Shown piece by piece: positions 42,230 to 51,727 of a DNA stretch of 64,000 nucleotides (within the stretch, counting starts at the first letter, position 1; each line of letters begins with the position of its first letter). Under the pieces are notes generated by a model. The model was not told the DNA's origin. It did not search any database and worked only from the letters and a program-made list of their open reading frames with translations. Where the stretch lies: positions 186,001 through 250,000 of the forward strand of contig NZ_PVEN01000009.1 of NCBI RefSeq assembly GCF_002973525.1, given 5' to 3'. Position numbers and translations under genes: made by a program. This DNA comes from Paraburkholderia sp. BL21I4N1. Its GTDB lineage: Bacteria; Pseudomonadota; Gammaproteobacteria; Burkholderiales; Burkholderiaceae.

Positions 42230-42258
42230 ATGCACTTCACACCGTCGAGAACCTCATC

Positions 42259-43014
42259 GTGCTGACTTCGCAAAGAAAACAACGGATCCTCGAGGTCTTG
42301 AAGCGTAACGGGCAGGTGATCGCCAAGGCGCTGAGCGTCGAATTCGAGGTGTCGGAAGACACGATCCGCCGCGATCTGCGCGAGCTCGCCGCCGAAGGCC
42401 AGCTCCAGCGTGTGCATGGCGGCGCGTTGCCGGCGTCGCCGGCGGCGGTGGACTTTGCCGGGCGCGAGCGGATCGAGTCGGCGTCGAAAGCGGCGATCGG
42501 TCGCGCCGCCGCGAGCATGATCGCGCCGGGCCAGATCGCGTTCGTCGACGGCGGGACGACGGCCGTGCAACTGGCGCGTCATCTGCCGCGCGACTTGCGG
42601 GCCACGATCGTCACGCATAGCCCGAGCATCGCGGTCGAACTCGCCGAGCACGCGCAACTGGAGGTCGTGATGATCGGCGGCCGGCTGTTCCGGCATTCCA
42701 TGGTCAATCTCGGCGCGGCCGCCATCGAAACGCTCAGTCATATCCGCGCCGATCTCTTTTTCATGGGCGCGACCGGCGTGCATCCGCAAGCGGGCCTGAG
42801 CACCGGCGATCGCGAAGAGGCCTACGTGAAGCGCGCGTTCGCCGACCATGCGGCCGAGACCGTGGTGTTGGCGTCGGCGGAGAAGCTGCATGCAGCGTCG
42901 GCGTACAAGATCGCGGACGTGACGGCGGCCAGCACGATCGTCGTCGAACGGAACACGGACGAGGCGCTCACTGCACCGTTCGAGGCGCTCGGGATCACGA
43001 TTGTGCGAGCGTAA
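42259..43014 (+). CDS. DeoR/GlpR-family transcriptional regulator
   Basis: This 251-residue repressor has the N-terminal DeoR winged helix (SQRKQRILEVLKRNGQVIAK, SVEFEVSEDTIRRDLREL, LQRVHGGALP). A sugar-phosphate isomerase-like sensor domain follows (FVDGGTTAVQLARHLP, VTHSPSIAVELAEH, MGATGVHPQAGLSTGDREEA). Such regulators respond to a sugar or phosphosugar. The start is a GTG at 42259. The adjoining target could be itself, the NUDIX gene, or both; no sugar catabolic genes flank it. Confidence 0.9.
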   Translation: MLTSQRKQRILEVLKRNGQVIAKALSVEFEVSEDTIRRDLRELAAEGQLQRVHGGALPASPAAVDFAGRERIESASKAAIGRAAASMIAPGQIAFVDGGTTAVQLARHLPRDLRATIVTHSPSIAVELAEHAQLEVVMIGGRLFRHSMVNLGAAAIETLSHIRADLFFMGATGVHPQAGLSTGDREEAYVKRAFADHAAETVVLASAEKLHAASAYKIADVTAASTIVVERNTDEALTAPFEALGITIVRA

Positions 43015-43498
43015 TTCGTCGCGGCGCAAGCTACACGAGGGTGACGCGAATGCCGCGCAAGGACTGCGCAAACACCGCGCGAAGCCTCCGCTAAACCGCT
43101 ATGAAGCCCACGCCATAACGGTTCCAGCGCGGCGCCACGTGATCCTATGCTGAATCCGTTATTTTCGAGATAGCGGACAAAATTTGACGCACCCTGCCAC
43201 GAATCAGCGCGATAATCGCGGCCTTTGCCCTTCGCCGGGCAGACAAAAAGGCAACTCACGGTAGTTCAAAGGTCAATCAGATCGAATGCGGCGCAACCGG
43301 AACACGGGTCGCCGCAGATCGCCGGTACGCGCGGGCGCGCATGAGCGCTCGTGGTTCGAACACCTCCTTCGTGGTTCCACTGCCGTCCCGCACGCATGCG
43401 CGTGCGTGTCAGCGCGCGCGTCGTCGCGCGTGCGGCGGCGGGGGCATCGCATGGGTTCCGCCGACGGGTTGCCGCCGTGTTCACTTAAGGAGAAGTCC
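43015..43498. other. Intergenic region before molybdenum-enzyme module 1
   Basis: These 484 bases are GC-rich and hold no clear gene, although the frame of the next gene stays open upstream to 43286. AAGGAGAA at 43488-43494 marks the real start of that gene. TTGACG at 43184 has no -10 at the right distance. Confidence 0.45.
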
Positions 43499-46327
43499 AT
43501 GGGGAAACTCGACCTTTCGCGTCGTAGTTTTCTGAAGGCCAGCGTCGTGGCGGGTGTGTCGGTGTATCTCGCGCCGATGGGCAGCCGCGCATTCGCTGCG
43601 TTGTTCGAAGAAAAAATTCTGACGCCGATGCAGTGGGACGCGGCCAACGGTCAGGCGAAATTCCGTATCGACGGGATCGCCAAGGTGACCGGTTCGAAAG
43701 TGTTCGCCCGCGACATTCGCGCCACCGACATGCCGCACTGGCCGCAGCAGCAATCGCATGCGTTCATTCTGCGCACCACGCAAGCCGACCGCAGCTACGA
43801 AGGTTTCGACCTGTCGCTGCTCGGCGCCGATCTGCAACCCGACCGCGTCGTGACGGCGGCCGATCTAACCCGCGACGGGCTGATCTTCCCCGCCTTCTAC
43901 GGCGACGACATGCTGCTGCCGCCGGGCAAGACGCCCGCGTATCTCGGCCAGGCGGTCGCGATCCTGATCTATCACGACTTCGCGCGTTTCCGCTTCGCGA
44001 AGAACACGCTGAAGTTCCAGGATCAGATCATTCGCTACGGCGCGCAAACCGGGCCGCTGGAACGCGACCCGTGGGGCACGTTCCGCTTCGTGCGAGTCGG
44101 CGGCAAAACGCCCTATGACGACGATGTCTTCTCCAGCCTGAAAGACGCGCCGGTGTTTCCGAGCATGATGCGTAAGCACCAGCCGGTGTGGCCGGACGGC
44201 GTCGAGCACGGCAAGCTCGACGAGCAGGGCATGTTCCATGCCGCGCAAATCCAGCAGGACCTCGATCACCCGTCGGCGGACTGGCTGGTAATGGAGCGCC
44301 AGTACAACACGCAGTCGATCGATACGGCCGCGCTCGAGCCCGACAACGCGAACTGCTGGTACGACGCCGCGACGCAATCGCTGCATATGGTGGTGCCGAC
44401 CCAGGCGCCGTCCGAGGTGGTCGACAGCGCGGCCGGCATGGTCGCGAAGTGTGCGTTCCCGGTGAAGAACCTGTTCATTCACCCGTGCTACACGGTCGGT
44501 TACGGCTCGAAAGATCACTTCAACGTGCCGTTCTACGGCCTCGTCTGCGCAATGTACGCGGACGGCCGTCCGGTGCGTCTCGCCAACGACCGCTACGAGC
44601 AGTTCCAGACTTCGTTGAAACGCCACGCGTTCAGAATGAACTACCGCATCGCCGTCGATAAAAAGACCGGTCTGCTGCAATCGTTCAAGGCGGAGATGGA
44701 AGCGGACGGCGGCGGGCGCTGCAACTTCTCGCCTTCCGTGGCGATGGTGGGCGCGACCGCCGCGCAGTCGATCTACTATTTCCCGAGCAACGATCTGTCG
44801 GCGGTGGCGATTGCGTCGCGCGCGATCGACGCCGGCTCCGCGCGCGGCTACGGCACGCTGCAGAGCATGGCCGCGACCGAAATGATGATCGACGAAATCG
44901 CCGCGCAACTGAAGCTCGATCCGATCGATTTCCGCCTGAAGAACGCGTTGCGCTCCGGCATGAAGAACACGCAAGGCGCGGTGCCGGCCGGCGCGATTCG
45001 CGTGGACGACGTGTTGAACAAGGCCAAGGTGCATCCGCTGTGGGTGAATCGCGCGAAGCGCAAGGCCGAGTTCGAAGCCGCGCATCCGGGCAAGCGCTAT
45101 GGCGTCGGTTTCGCGTGCGTGCAGAAGGACTTCGGCACCGGCGCGGAGACCTCGTTCGCGAAGGTCGAATTCAGCGCCGATGGCAAGATCGGTTTGCAGC
45201 ACACGGCCGCCGAAATCGGCACCGGCATGTCGACCTCGCAGGCCGTGGCGGTCGCGAAATGGCTCGGCAAGCCGGCCACCGACGTCCACGTCGCGATCAC
45301 CGACTGGCCGGATCTGCCGGTCGTCACGAGCGGCGATCCGTACATGATGTCGCAGGCCGATCAGGATAAGCTCGCGGCCAATCCGCGCTGGTCGCCGGGT
45401 TATGCGTCGCCGTCGAGCGCGACGAATTCCGCGTTCTATTTCACGCACAGCACGCGCGAAGCGGCGCGGGTCGTGTTCGCGCATGGCCTGTGGCCGGCGG
45501 CGATGGCGATCTGGAGTCAGGGCGGCGGTGGCGGTCAGGCCGCGCCGCTGGTGGTGCGGATCGAAGATGCGCGCTGGATCGACGGCAAGCTGTCGGCGGC
45601 GGGGCTCGAGGCGCTGCCGTTCGAACAGCTCGCGAAGAAAGCACACGAACTCGGTCTCGTGACCGGCGCGACCGTGCACGTGTTCAACCGCTGGCAATGG
45701 ACCGAAGCGGACTTCGAGATCGACGGCGCGATCGAGCGCTTGCCGCTCGACGGCCTCGCACTGCGCTACGGCGACAACGCACGGGACGACCGCAAGAAGC
45801 TGCAAACCACGGCGAATCGTTACCGCGTGCTGGATCGACAGCGCGTGTTCATTCCGCCGGTCCAGCGCAACAACGCGGCCGTGACGTACTACAGCGCGGT
45901 CGGCACGCTGGTCGAACTGTCGGTGCATGAGGCGAGCGGCAAGGTCGACTTGCTCGCGCATCACTCGATCATGGAGTGCGGCAACCAGATCTCGCCGCAA
46001 CTCGTCTCGGGCCAGTTGCAAGGCGGTCTGGCGATGGGCATCGGCCACGCGCTGCACGAGTACCTGCCGTTGTACGAAGACGGTCCGGGCAACGGCACGT
46101 GGAACTTCAACCGCTACCACTTGCCGCGCGCGACGGACGTCGCCGTCTGGACCCAGACCGGCGAAGTGCTGCCGCCGCTCACCGAGACCGACCCGCCGAA
46201 GGGCATTGCCGAAGTGGTGATGATTCCGGTGGTCGGCGCGATCGTGAATGGGATCGCGCACGCGATCGGGCATCGGTTTACCGATCTGCCGGTTACCCCG
46301 CAACGTATTCAGGAGGTGCTCGCATGA
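43499..46327 (+). CDS. Molybdenum hydroxylase large subunit, module 1 (diverged xanthine dehydrogenase family)
   Basis: This 942-residue protein has a Tat signal (LSRRSFLKASVVAGVSVYLA). The aldehyde-oxidase/xanthine-dehydrogenase Mo-binding domains are split and lengthened compared with the usual 730-780 residues. The cofactor loop usually reading GGGFG is here VGYGSKDHF, while the C-terminal block PPKGIAEVVMIPVVGAI keeps the position of the catalytic Glu. ECGNQISPQLVSGQLQGGLA is the other cofactor contact. AAGGAGAA precedes the ATG. The next gene, a [2Fe-2S] subunit, overlaps its stop (ATGA). The enzyme is periplasmic and probably oxidises an aldehyde or N-heterocycle; the substrate is unknown. 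Confidence 0.85.
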   Translation: MGKLDLSRRSFLKASVVAGVSVYLAPMGSRAFAALFEEKILTPMQWDAANGQAKFRIDGIAKVTGSKVFARDIRATDMPHWPQQQSHAFILRTTQADRSYEGFDLSLLGADLQPDRVVTAADLTRDGLIFPAFYGDDMLLPPGKTPAYLGQAVAILIYHDFARFRFAKNTLKFQDQIIRYGAQTGPLERDPWGTFRFVRVGGKTPYDDDVFSSLKDAPVFPSMMRKHQPVWPDGVEHGKLDEQGMFHAAQIQQDLDHPSADWLVMERQYNTQSIDTAALEPDNANCWYDAATQSLHMVVPTQAPSEVVDSAAGMVAKCAFPVKNLFIHPCYTVGYGSKDHFNVPFYGLVCAMYADGRPVRLANDRYEQFQTSLKRHAFRMNYRIAVDKKTGLLQSFKAEMEADGGGRCNFSPSVAMVGATAAQSIYYFPSNDLSAVAIASRAIDAGSARGYGTLQSMAATEMMIDEIAAQLKLDPIDFRLKNALRSGMKNTQGAVPAGAIRVDDVLNKAKVHPLWVNRAKRKAEFEAAHPGKRYGVGFACVQKDFGTGAETSFAKVEFSADGKIGLQHTAAEIGTGMSTSQAVAVAKWLGKPATDVHVAITDWPDLPVVTSGDPYMMSQADQDKLAANPRWSPGYASPSSATNSAFYFTHSTREAARVVFAHGLWPAAMAIWSQGGGGGQAAPLVVRIEDARWIDGKLSAAGLEALPFEQLAKKAHELGLVTGATVHVFNRWQWTEADFEIDGAIERLPLDGLALRYGDNARDDRKKLQTTANRYRVLDRQRVFIPPVQRNNAAVTYYSAVGTLVELSVHEASGKVDLLAHHSIMECGNQISPQLVSGQLQGGLAMGIGHALHEYLPLYEDGPGNGTWNFNRYHLPRATDVAVWTQTGEVLPPLTETDPPKGIAEVVMIPVVGAIVNGIAHAIGHRFTDLPVTPQRIQEVLA

Positions 46328-47109
46328 CAGCCCCCAAACAAAATTCGACTCACGCCGCGAGCCAGACGGGTGCGGTGGCGGCGGCTTCCGGTGTGGTGGC
46401 TGTTGCTGGTCCGGCTTCGGCAGCGAGCGCGGCTTCTGCAGCGAGCGCGGCTTCTGCCGCTGCTCAGGCTCAGGCATCCGCGCCAGCTTCGGCTTCCGCC
46501 GCATCCGCCGGCGTTGCCGCCGGCGCGCCGGCCGCGGGTGCGGTCGAGCGTCCGTTGACGCATTTCCGCACCTTGCCGTTGTCCATCAAGGTCAACGGCG
46601 AGATCGTCGGTCCGACCGACGTGCCGGCCGGTCTGATGATGATCGACTACCTGCACGAGTATCTGCATCTGACCGGCTCGCGTCTCGGCTGCGGCCAGGG
46701 CATCTGCCACGCATGCGTGGTGATCGTCGACAAACCGGACGGCACCAGCGAAGAAGTGCGCACCTGCATCACCGGCGCGAATTTCTTCCACGGCAAAACC
46801 ATTCGCACGATCGAAGGCCACGCGAAGCGCAATGAAGCGGGCGAGGTGATCGGCATGTCGCCGATCCAGCAGAAGTTTCTCGAGCACTTCAGCTTTCAGT
46901 GCGGCTACTGCACGCCGGGTTTCGTCAACGCGGCGACGGTATTGATCGAGCGTCTGCAGCGTCAGCCGGTTGCCCGCGACAAGGTCGAGGCCACCATCAC
47001 CGAAGCGCTGAACGACCACATCTGTCGCTGCACGGGTTACGTGCGCTACTACGAAGCCGTCAAGGAAGTCGTGTTGACGACGCCGGGCCTCGTCAAGGAA
47101 GCCGCATGA
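46324..47109 (+). CDS. [2Fe-2S] small subunit, module 1, with Ala/Ser-rich extension
   Basis: This 261-residue protein has a C-terminal half matching the usual two-cluster subunit. The plant-ferredoxin-type cluster is in GSRLGCGQGICHACVVIVD with a later Cys in RTCITG; the second cluster is in FQCGYCTPGF and HICRCTGYVRYYEAV. It passes electrons from the Mo centre to the cytochrome. Residues about 15-75 are an unusual low-complexity Ala/Ser/Gly stretch absent from normal subunits of about 150-180 residues. It overlaps both neighbours by ATGA, showing tight coupling. Confidence 0.88.
   Translation: MTAPKQNSTHAASQTGAVAAASGVVAVAGPASAASAASAASAASAAAQAQASAPASASAASAGVAAGAPAAGAVERPLTHFRTLPLSIKVNGEIVGPTDVPAGLMMIDYLHEYLHLTGSRLGCGQGICHACVVIVDKPDGTSEEVRTCITGANFFHGKTIRTIEGHAKRNEAGEVIGMSPIQQKFLEHFSFQCGYCTPGFVNAATVLIERLQRQPVARDKVEATITEALNDHICRCTGYVRYYEAVKEVVLTTPGLVKEAA
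46420..46455 (+). repeat. Two tandem 18-bp units in the Ala/Ser-rich region
   Basis: GCAGCGAGCGCGGCTTCT occurs twice in direct succession and encodes AASAAS-type residues. It suggests that the low-complexity extension grew by duplication. Confidence 0.8.
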
Positions 47110-48401
47110 TGCGCCGCCCGATCACTCTGCGCCGCGCGCTGCTTTTGCTTGGCGCGGCGCTCGCGTTGAGCGCGTGCGGCAAGCACGACGATTCCGCCGC
47201 GATGACCGCCGCCGCCGCGTTGGGACCTCAATCCACCGCCGCCGATCCGCTCGCGCGCGGCCGCTACCTCGTGAAAGCCGCCGATTGCGCCGCCTGCCAC
47301 ACCACCTCGGACGGCGCGCCGTTCGCGGGCGGCGTGAAACTGGCCTCGCCGTTCGGCACCTTCTACGGCACCAACATCACGCCGGACAAAGCGCACGGCA
47401 TCGGCAACTGGAGCGCCGACGATCTGTACAAGGCGCTGCACGACGGCGTGACGCCGACCAAACAGCTGTATCCGGCGATGCCGTACACGTCGTACCGTCA
47501 GTTGTCGCGCGCGGATAGCGATGCCATCTACGCGTATCTGATGGCGCAGAAACCGGCCGCCGTGCCGAACCACGAACCCGAACTGTCGTTCCCGTTCAAC
47601 ATGCGTTTCGGCGTGCGCTTCTGGGACTGGGTGTTCCTGAAAGACGCGTGGCCTGACGCGTCGAACCAGGCGTCGGCTCAGGGCGCTGCCGCCACCGGCT
47701 CGGCGGACTGGTATCGCGGCCGCTATCTGGCAAGCGCGCTCGGCCATTGTGCCGAGTGCCACACGCCGCGCGGCAAGTTCGGCCAGCTCGACGGCGCGAA
47801 GCCGCTGGCCGGCGCGGCGCTCGGGCGGATCGCGGCGCCCGACATCACGCCGCACGGTCTGGCGGCGCGTGGCTGGACCGCCGCCGACCTGCAGACGTTC
47901 TTCGCCACCGGCATCGCGCCGCAAGGCTCGGCGTTCGGCGAGATGTTCCCGGTCGTGCACCTGAGCAGCCAGTACATGACGCACGACGATCTGCGCGCCA
48001 TGTCCACCTACCTGCTCGGCGATCAGCCGCCAGCGCCGCAACCGTTGCAGTCGCTTCAGTCAGGTTCGGCCGATGCCGCGCAGCTCGAAGCGGGACGCAA
48101 CGTGTATCTCGCCGTGTGCGCCGGTTGTCACGGCATCAACGGCGAAGGCAAGCCGCACGTCGCGGTGCCGATGCACGCCAACTCGACGCTGCGGCAGAGC
48201 GATGCACACAATCTGATCGTGGCGATGCTCGACGGTCTCGGCGCGCAGGACTTCCCGGGCCTCGAACGGATGCAGGAGATGCCGGGTTTCGCCACGCAAC
48301 TCAGCGACGAAGAACTCGCGCAGCTCGCGAACTATCTGCGTGCGACGTGGGGCGGACAACCTGCCGACGTCACCACGGATGCGGTAAAAGCGTTGCGATG
48401 A
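47106..48401 (+). CDS. Triheme cytochrome c lipoprotein, module 1
   Basis: This 431-residue protein has a signal ending in the lipobox LALSAC, so it is probably membrane-anchored in the periplasm. There are three heme-binding CxxCH motifs: CAACH (about residue 63), CAECH (about 217) and CAGCH (about 340). Methionine-containing blocks (QLYPAMPYTSYRQLS) fit the alcohol/aldehyde-dehydrogenase cytochrome subunit family. It would carry electrons from the Mo enzyme to the respiratory chain. Overlaps the previous stop by ATGA. A hairpin lies about 100 bases downstream. Confidence 0.92.
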   Translation: MMRRPITLRRALLLLGAALALSACGKHDDSAAMTAAAALGPQSTAADPLARGRYLVKAADCAACHTTSDGAPFAGGVKLASPFGTFYGTNITPDKAHGIGNWSADDLYKALHDGVTPTKQLYPAMPYTSYRQLSRADSDAIYAYLMAQKPAAVPNHEPELSFPFNMRFGVRFWDWVFLKDAWPDASNQASAQGAAATGSADWYRGRYLASALGHCAECHTPRGKFGQLDGAKPLAGAALGRIAAPDITPHGLAARGWTAADLQTFFATGIAPQGSAFGEMFPVVHLSSQYMTHDDLRAMSTYLLGDQPPAPQPLQSLQSGSADAAQLEAGRNVYLAVCAGCHGINGEGKPHVAVPMHANSTLRQSDAHNLIVAMLDGLGAQDFPGLERMQEMPGFATQLSDEELAQLANYLRATWGGQPADVTTDAVKALR

Positions 48402-48928
48402 CGTGATGGCGCGGTGAGTTCAGCCGTGCCGACCTGCTCGAACCGTGCGCGCCGTTCGCTTGCCGGCACGCTCGTCTCTCCCCGTTCCGGGTTCCCTTTG
48501 CGCCGTGAAAACGATTCAAGTTTTCACGGCGCTTTGCCGTTAAAGCAAAAGTTACCGACTCATTGCCGAGGTATTGCCGTTTCCGTTGCACGCGCAACGA
48601 TGTCCGCAATACCGCGGGTAAGGTTTGTATCAGATTGTGTGGAGCGGAGCGTTTTCTGTGAGACGCACTTTACAATTCCGCTGGAATTTTAATCGGCAAT
48701 CTGGCCCCTTTCGCAGAAGATCGGCTGTTTTGGGGTGAGTCCGCATGAGGTGGGCTTCCCGGGCATCGATGATCGAGCAGGGGCGGGTTGTTCGGCAGGA
48801 CATGGGATGAGCGTCGCACGAGGCGGCCTCGCCGTGTCGCGAAGATAGGCCGCGCGGCGTACGAACGCGCGCATCGCACGCGACAAGGCGTGCATCCGGT
48901 CCGCCATTGAAAAAGGCAGGAGTCGGAC
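48402..48928. other. Intergenic region after module 1
   Basis: These 527 bases contain the hairpin listed next and no credible gene. No clear promoter was recognised for the downstream lipoprotein gene, which has only a weak AGGA-like ribosome site. Confidence 0.45.
48500..48532 (+). terminator. Probable terminator hairpin of module 1
   Basis: GCGCCGTGAAAAC (48500-48512) pairs exactly with GTTTTCACGGCGC (48520-48532) around a 7-base loop. Only a short T run (TTTG) follows, so it is a strong stem but a weak classical terminator. Confidence 0.6.
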
Positions 48929-49942
48929 ATGGTGGAAAAGCGTTTCGACAGAACAATCAAGGCCAGTCTGGCCGGCGTGTGGGTCGCGCTGGCCGTCAGC
49001 GGTTGTGCGAACGTCGGGCAGCAGGGCGCGACGGCGGATACGGCGGCCGCTTCGGCGGTGCCGGCGGTCAATGCGTCGGCCGCGACGGCGACGAGCAGCG
49101 CGCCGTTGACGATCGATGCCAACGCGGGGGCGCCGCTGAAGAAATCGCCACCGCTGGTTTATCGCGTCAAGCGGGGCGATACGCTGGCGCGTATCGCGCA
49201 GCATCATCATTGCAGCGTCCGGCAGTTGCAGGCGTGGAACGGGTTGAAAAGCAAGTCGCGGCTGAAGTTGGGGCAGGTGTTGCATGTGGCGTCGCCGGAA
49301 ACCGTGCGGGCCGTGAATGCGGCTAACGCCGCGGCGGCGGCTTCGGCCAAGGCGGCAGCGGCTTCGGCGGCAAGCGCGCCGGTGGCGCAGCAAGTGGGCG
49401 CTTCGGCGAATTCGGCTTCGTCGGCTTCAACGGCGGCTTCGGTTGCAGCGCTGGCAGCGGCGTCGGCACCTCAGGCCACCCCGGCCGCCGCCGCGCAAGC
49501 GGACTCAGCCGCACCGAGCGCCGCCGAGGCACGCGAAGTCGCGCAGCAAACCGCGCGGCACGCGAACGGCGTGGCGCTGGCATGGCCGGCGGGCGGGCGC
49601 GTTGTCGAAGGATTCCAGGCGGGCGAGACGCGCGGCATCGAAATTGGCGGCAAGCCGGGCGATCCGGTGCGCGCCGCCGCCGACGGCAAAGTGATGTATG
49701 CCGGCACGGGTTTGAACAGCTACGGCAGTCTGATCATTGTCCAGCACAACAAGGACTTTCTGACCGCCTACTCGCATAACCGCAAGCTGCTGGTTAAGAC
49801 CGGCGACATCGTGCGGCAGGGGCAGCAGATCGCCGAGATGGGCGACGAAAACAACTCGCGCGTCTTCTCCGTGGGCTTTGAGTTGCGCCGCGACGGCAAG
49901 CCGATCGATCCGATGCCTTACCTGCCGCAAGGACGCGGTTAA
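48929..49942 (+). CDS. NlpD-like LysM/LytM lipoprotein with degenerate peptidase site
   Basis: This 337-residue protein has a lipobox (LAVSGC) and a LysM repeat (about 78-122: YRVKRGDTLARIAQHHHCSV, LKLGQVLHV). An Ala/Ser-rich linker follows, then a C-terminal LytM/M23 domain (about 220-335). The zinc motifs are lost: HxxxD is replaced by RGIEIG, and HxH by FSVGFELR. NlpD/EnvC proteins with such dead sites activate cell-wall amidases at division, and the same role is likely here. It binds peptidoglycan through LysM. Confidence 0.88.
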   Translation: MVEKRFDRTIKASLAGVWVALAVSGCANVGQQGATADTAAASAVPAVNASAATATSSAPLTIDANAGAPLKKSPPLVYRVKRGDTLARIAQHHHCSVRQLQAWNGLKSKSRLKLGQVLHVASPETVRAVNAANAAAAASAKAAAASAASAPVAQQVGASANSASSASTAASVAALAAASAPQATPAAAAQADSAAPSAAEAREVAQQTARHANGVALAWPAGGRVVEGFQAGETRGIEIGGKPGDPVRAAADGKVMYAGTGLNSYGSLIIVQHNKDFLTAYSHNRKLLVKTGDIVRQGQQIAEMGDENNSRVFSVGFELRRDGKPIDPMPYLPQGRG

Positions 49943-50083
49943 GGCCGCGCTTTAGGGCGAACCCGCTTAGGAAAACCTCTCGTGCGTCACGAAGGCGCGG
50001 CGAATGACGCGCCTTCACGCAAACCCGCACAACCCTCGGCGGCGTTCAATCCGGCGCGTGAGGACGCGGCTTGGCTCACGTCC

Positions 50084-50902
50084 TCAGGCAAGCCCGCGCA
50101 GCACCGCGGCGACAATCGCCTCCGGCGCGTCTTCCTGCATCAGATGGCCGGCGTTCGGCACCGCCTGAAAGCGCGCGCCCGGAATCGCCGCAGCCAGCTG
50201 ACGGCCACGCGCCAGCGGAATCCACTGATCCTCCTCGCCCCACAGAATCCGCACCGGGCAGCGCAGTTGCGCATAGCGCGCTTCGACCTCGTCGGTAAAG
50301 CGCTGATCCATCTGCGCGATCTGCCGGTAGAACGCGGTCTGTCCCGTCGGGCCGAGCCATGGCGTCACATACGGCGCGAGTTCGCGTTCCGGAATCTCAC
50401 GCGCAATCGCGCCGCGTAGATAAGCCTTCACCACCGCTTCGTGGATGTAGGGCGGCAGCCCGGCAAACGCATCGCCGTGGTCACGCACGTGGCGCACGAA
50501 GGGCGAGCCCCACGGCGCGACCGCCACCGGATCGATCAACGTGAGGCTGCGGTACTCGCAGCCGTCGATCAGATGCGCGCGTAACGAAGTCGCCCCGCCG
50601 AAATCATGCGCGACCACGTCCGGCTTCTCCAACTGCCAATGCGTGAGCAACGCCGCCAGCAGCACGTTCTGTATGCCGAGCGAGACGTCTTGCGCATCGC
50701 GTTGTTCGGATTGCCCGTAACCGAGCAGATCGTAGTAGTAGACCGTGTGTTTTTGCGCGAGATGCGGCGCGATGCGATGCCACACATACGAAGAAAACGG
50801 CGTGCCGTGAATCAGCACCAGTGGCGGACCGTTACCGGTCACGTTGAAGCGCACGGTCTGATCGCGGAATGAGTAGGTTTTGGGGAGTGGCCAGTTTGAC
50901 AT
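50084..50902 (-). CDS. Alpha/beta hydrolase, haloalkane-dehalogenase-like
   Basis: This 272-residue enzyme has an oxyanion loop HGTPFSSYVW and an Asp nucleophile in VVAHDFGGATSL, the type used by dehalogenases and epoxide hydrolases rather than serine esterases. The acid is in WGEEDQWIPLARG and the His in VPNAGHLMQEDAP. A cap domain lies at about 130-200. The real substrate cannot be told. It is a single gene between the lipoprotein gene (convergent) and a small unknown gene. Confidence 0.85.
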   Translation of the reverse strand: MSNWPLPKTYSFRDQTVRFNVTGNGPPLVLIHGTPFSSYVWHRIAPHLAQKHTVYYYDLLGYGQSEQRDAQDVSLGIQNVLLAALLTHWQLEKPDVVAHDFGGATSLRAHLIDGCEYRSLTLIDPVAVAPWGSPFVRHVRDHGDAFAGLPPYIHEAVVKAYLRGAIAREIPERELAPYVTPWLGPTGQTAFYRQIAQMDQRFTDEVEARYAQLRCPVRILWGEEDQWIPLARGRQLAAAIPGARFQAVPNAGHLMQEDAPEAIVAAVLRGLA

Positions 50903-51328
50903 GGCAATGAACCTCGCGAGACAGTCGGCTTAACCTGGCAGGGCGCCGTGAAGCTTGCTGACCGGGTTTTCGTGGCGGCCGGCACGTGGTTCCCGAAAAA
51001 GCTCACCTTGAGTTTGTTCAGCAAAACCAGGCAAATTCAATTCGGCGCCACCCGCGTATCGATTCAATCCGCAAGCATCGGATGCTGGCGACGCCCACTC
51101 TTACGAATCGCGCATAAATCGGCTTGAAATAAGGGCTTGTTACGTCGGCTGACTACCAGGAAGCCTGGTAATCGTTGGTAGCTATATTCAATCAGACCAC
51201 GTTCAGCCGATCAAAAGCACGCTGCTCAACGGTGAGGAAATTCGGGAGCCGGCAACGCGCACCGCGTAGTCGAACTTGCCGACGCGCATCATCCGACGCC
51301 GGCCCGAAAAACCATCACACCCCACCGC
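50903..51328. other. Intergenic region with inverted repeat
   Basis: These 426 bases hold no gene. TACCAGG (51154-51160) and CCTGGTA (51164-51170) form a perfect inverted repeat with a 3-base spacer, possibly a repressor site. No regulator gene adjoins it. Confidence 0.4.
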
Positions 51329-51727
51329 TCACTTTTCCGTCACGCCGCGCAGCAACTGCGCGACCTGCCCATGGTGATGCAGAATCGCCGGATCGGCCTG
51401 CAGTAACGGCAGATAGCGCGGCAGAAAAATGTTGTTCGGCGCCTCGGGCGAGAAAAGTCCCGTGACCGCTTCGGCCGCGCCGACGCGGTCGGCGGCGTCG
51501 GCTTCCTTGTCGTCGAGGATTTCGTCGACGCTCGCGATTACCGTCGAGAGCGGCGTGAGCCAGCGAAACCCCGAGCCGTTGATGAGCACCTGCAGAAACG
51601 CCGCCGGCGTCACGGGACCGAACTCCTTTTCATACGCCGCGCGTTCGTGGTCGAGAATCGCTTTGTGCAGCGACAGCAGCGGTCGGCGAATGTCCGAGAG
51701 GAATTGAGTGCATTGCTGGTCGTTCAT
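51329..51727 (-). CDS. Small conserved-looking helical protein, function unknown
   Basis: This 132-residue protein from an ATG with GGAG upstream reads as mostly helical: RRPLLSLHKAILDHERAAYE, GFRWLTPLSTVIASVDEILD and an Ala-rich EADAADRVGAAEAVTGLF. It has no signal peptide or membrane helix. I do not recognise a named family. Codon use matches the neighbours, so it is probably a real gene. Confidence 0.65.
   Translation of the reverse strand: MNDQQCTQFLSDIRRPLLSLHKAILDHERAAYEKEFGPVTPAAFLQVLINGSGFRWLTPLSTVIASVDEILDDKEADAADRVGAAEAVTGLFSPEAPNNIFLPRYLPLLQADPAILHHHGQVAQLLRGVTEK

Noticed and set aside
43184-43216. TTGACG...GATAAT as promoter of module 1
   Set aside because: The spacer is 21 bases, too long for a sigma-70 promoter.
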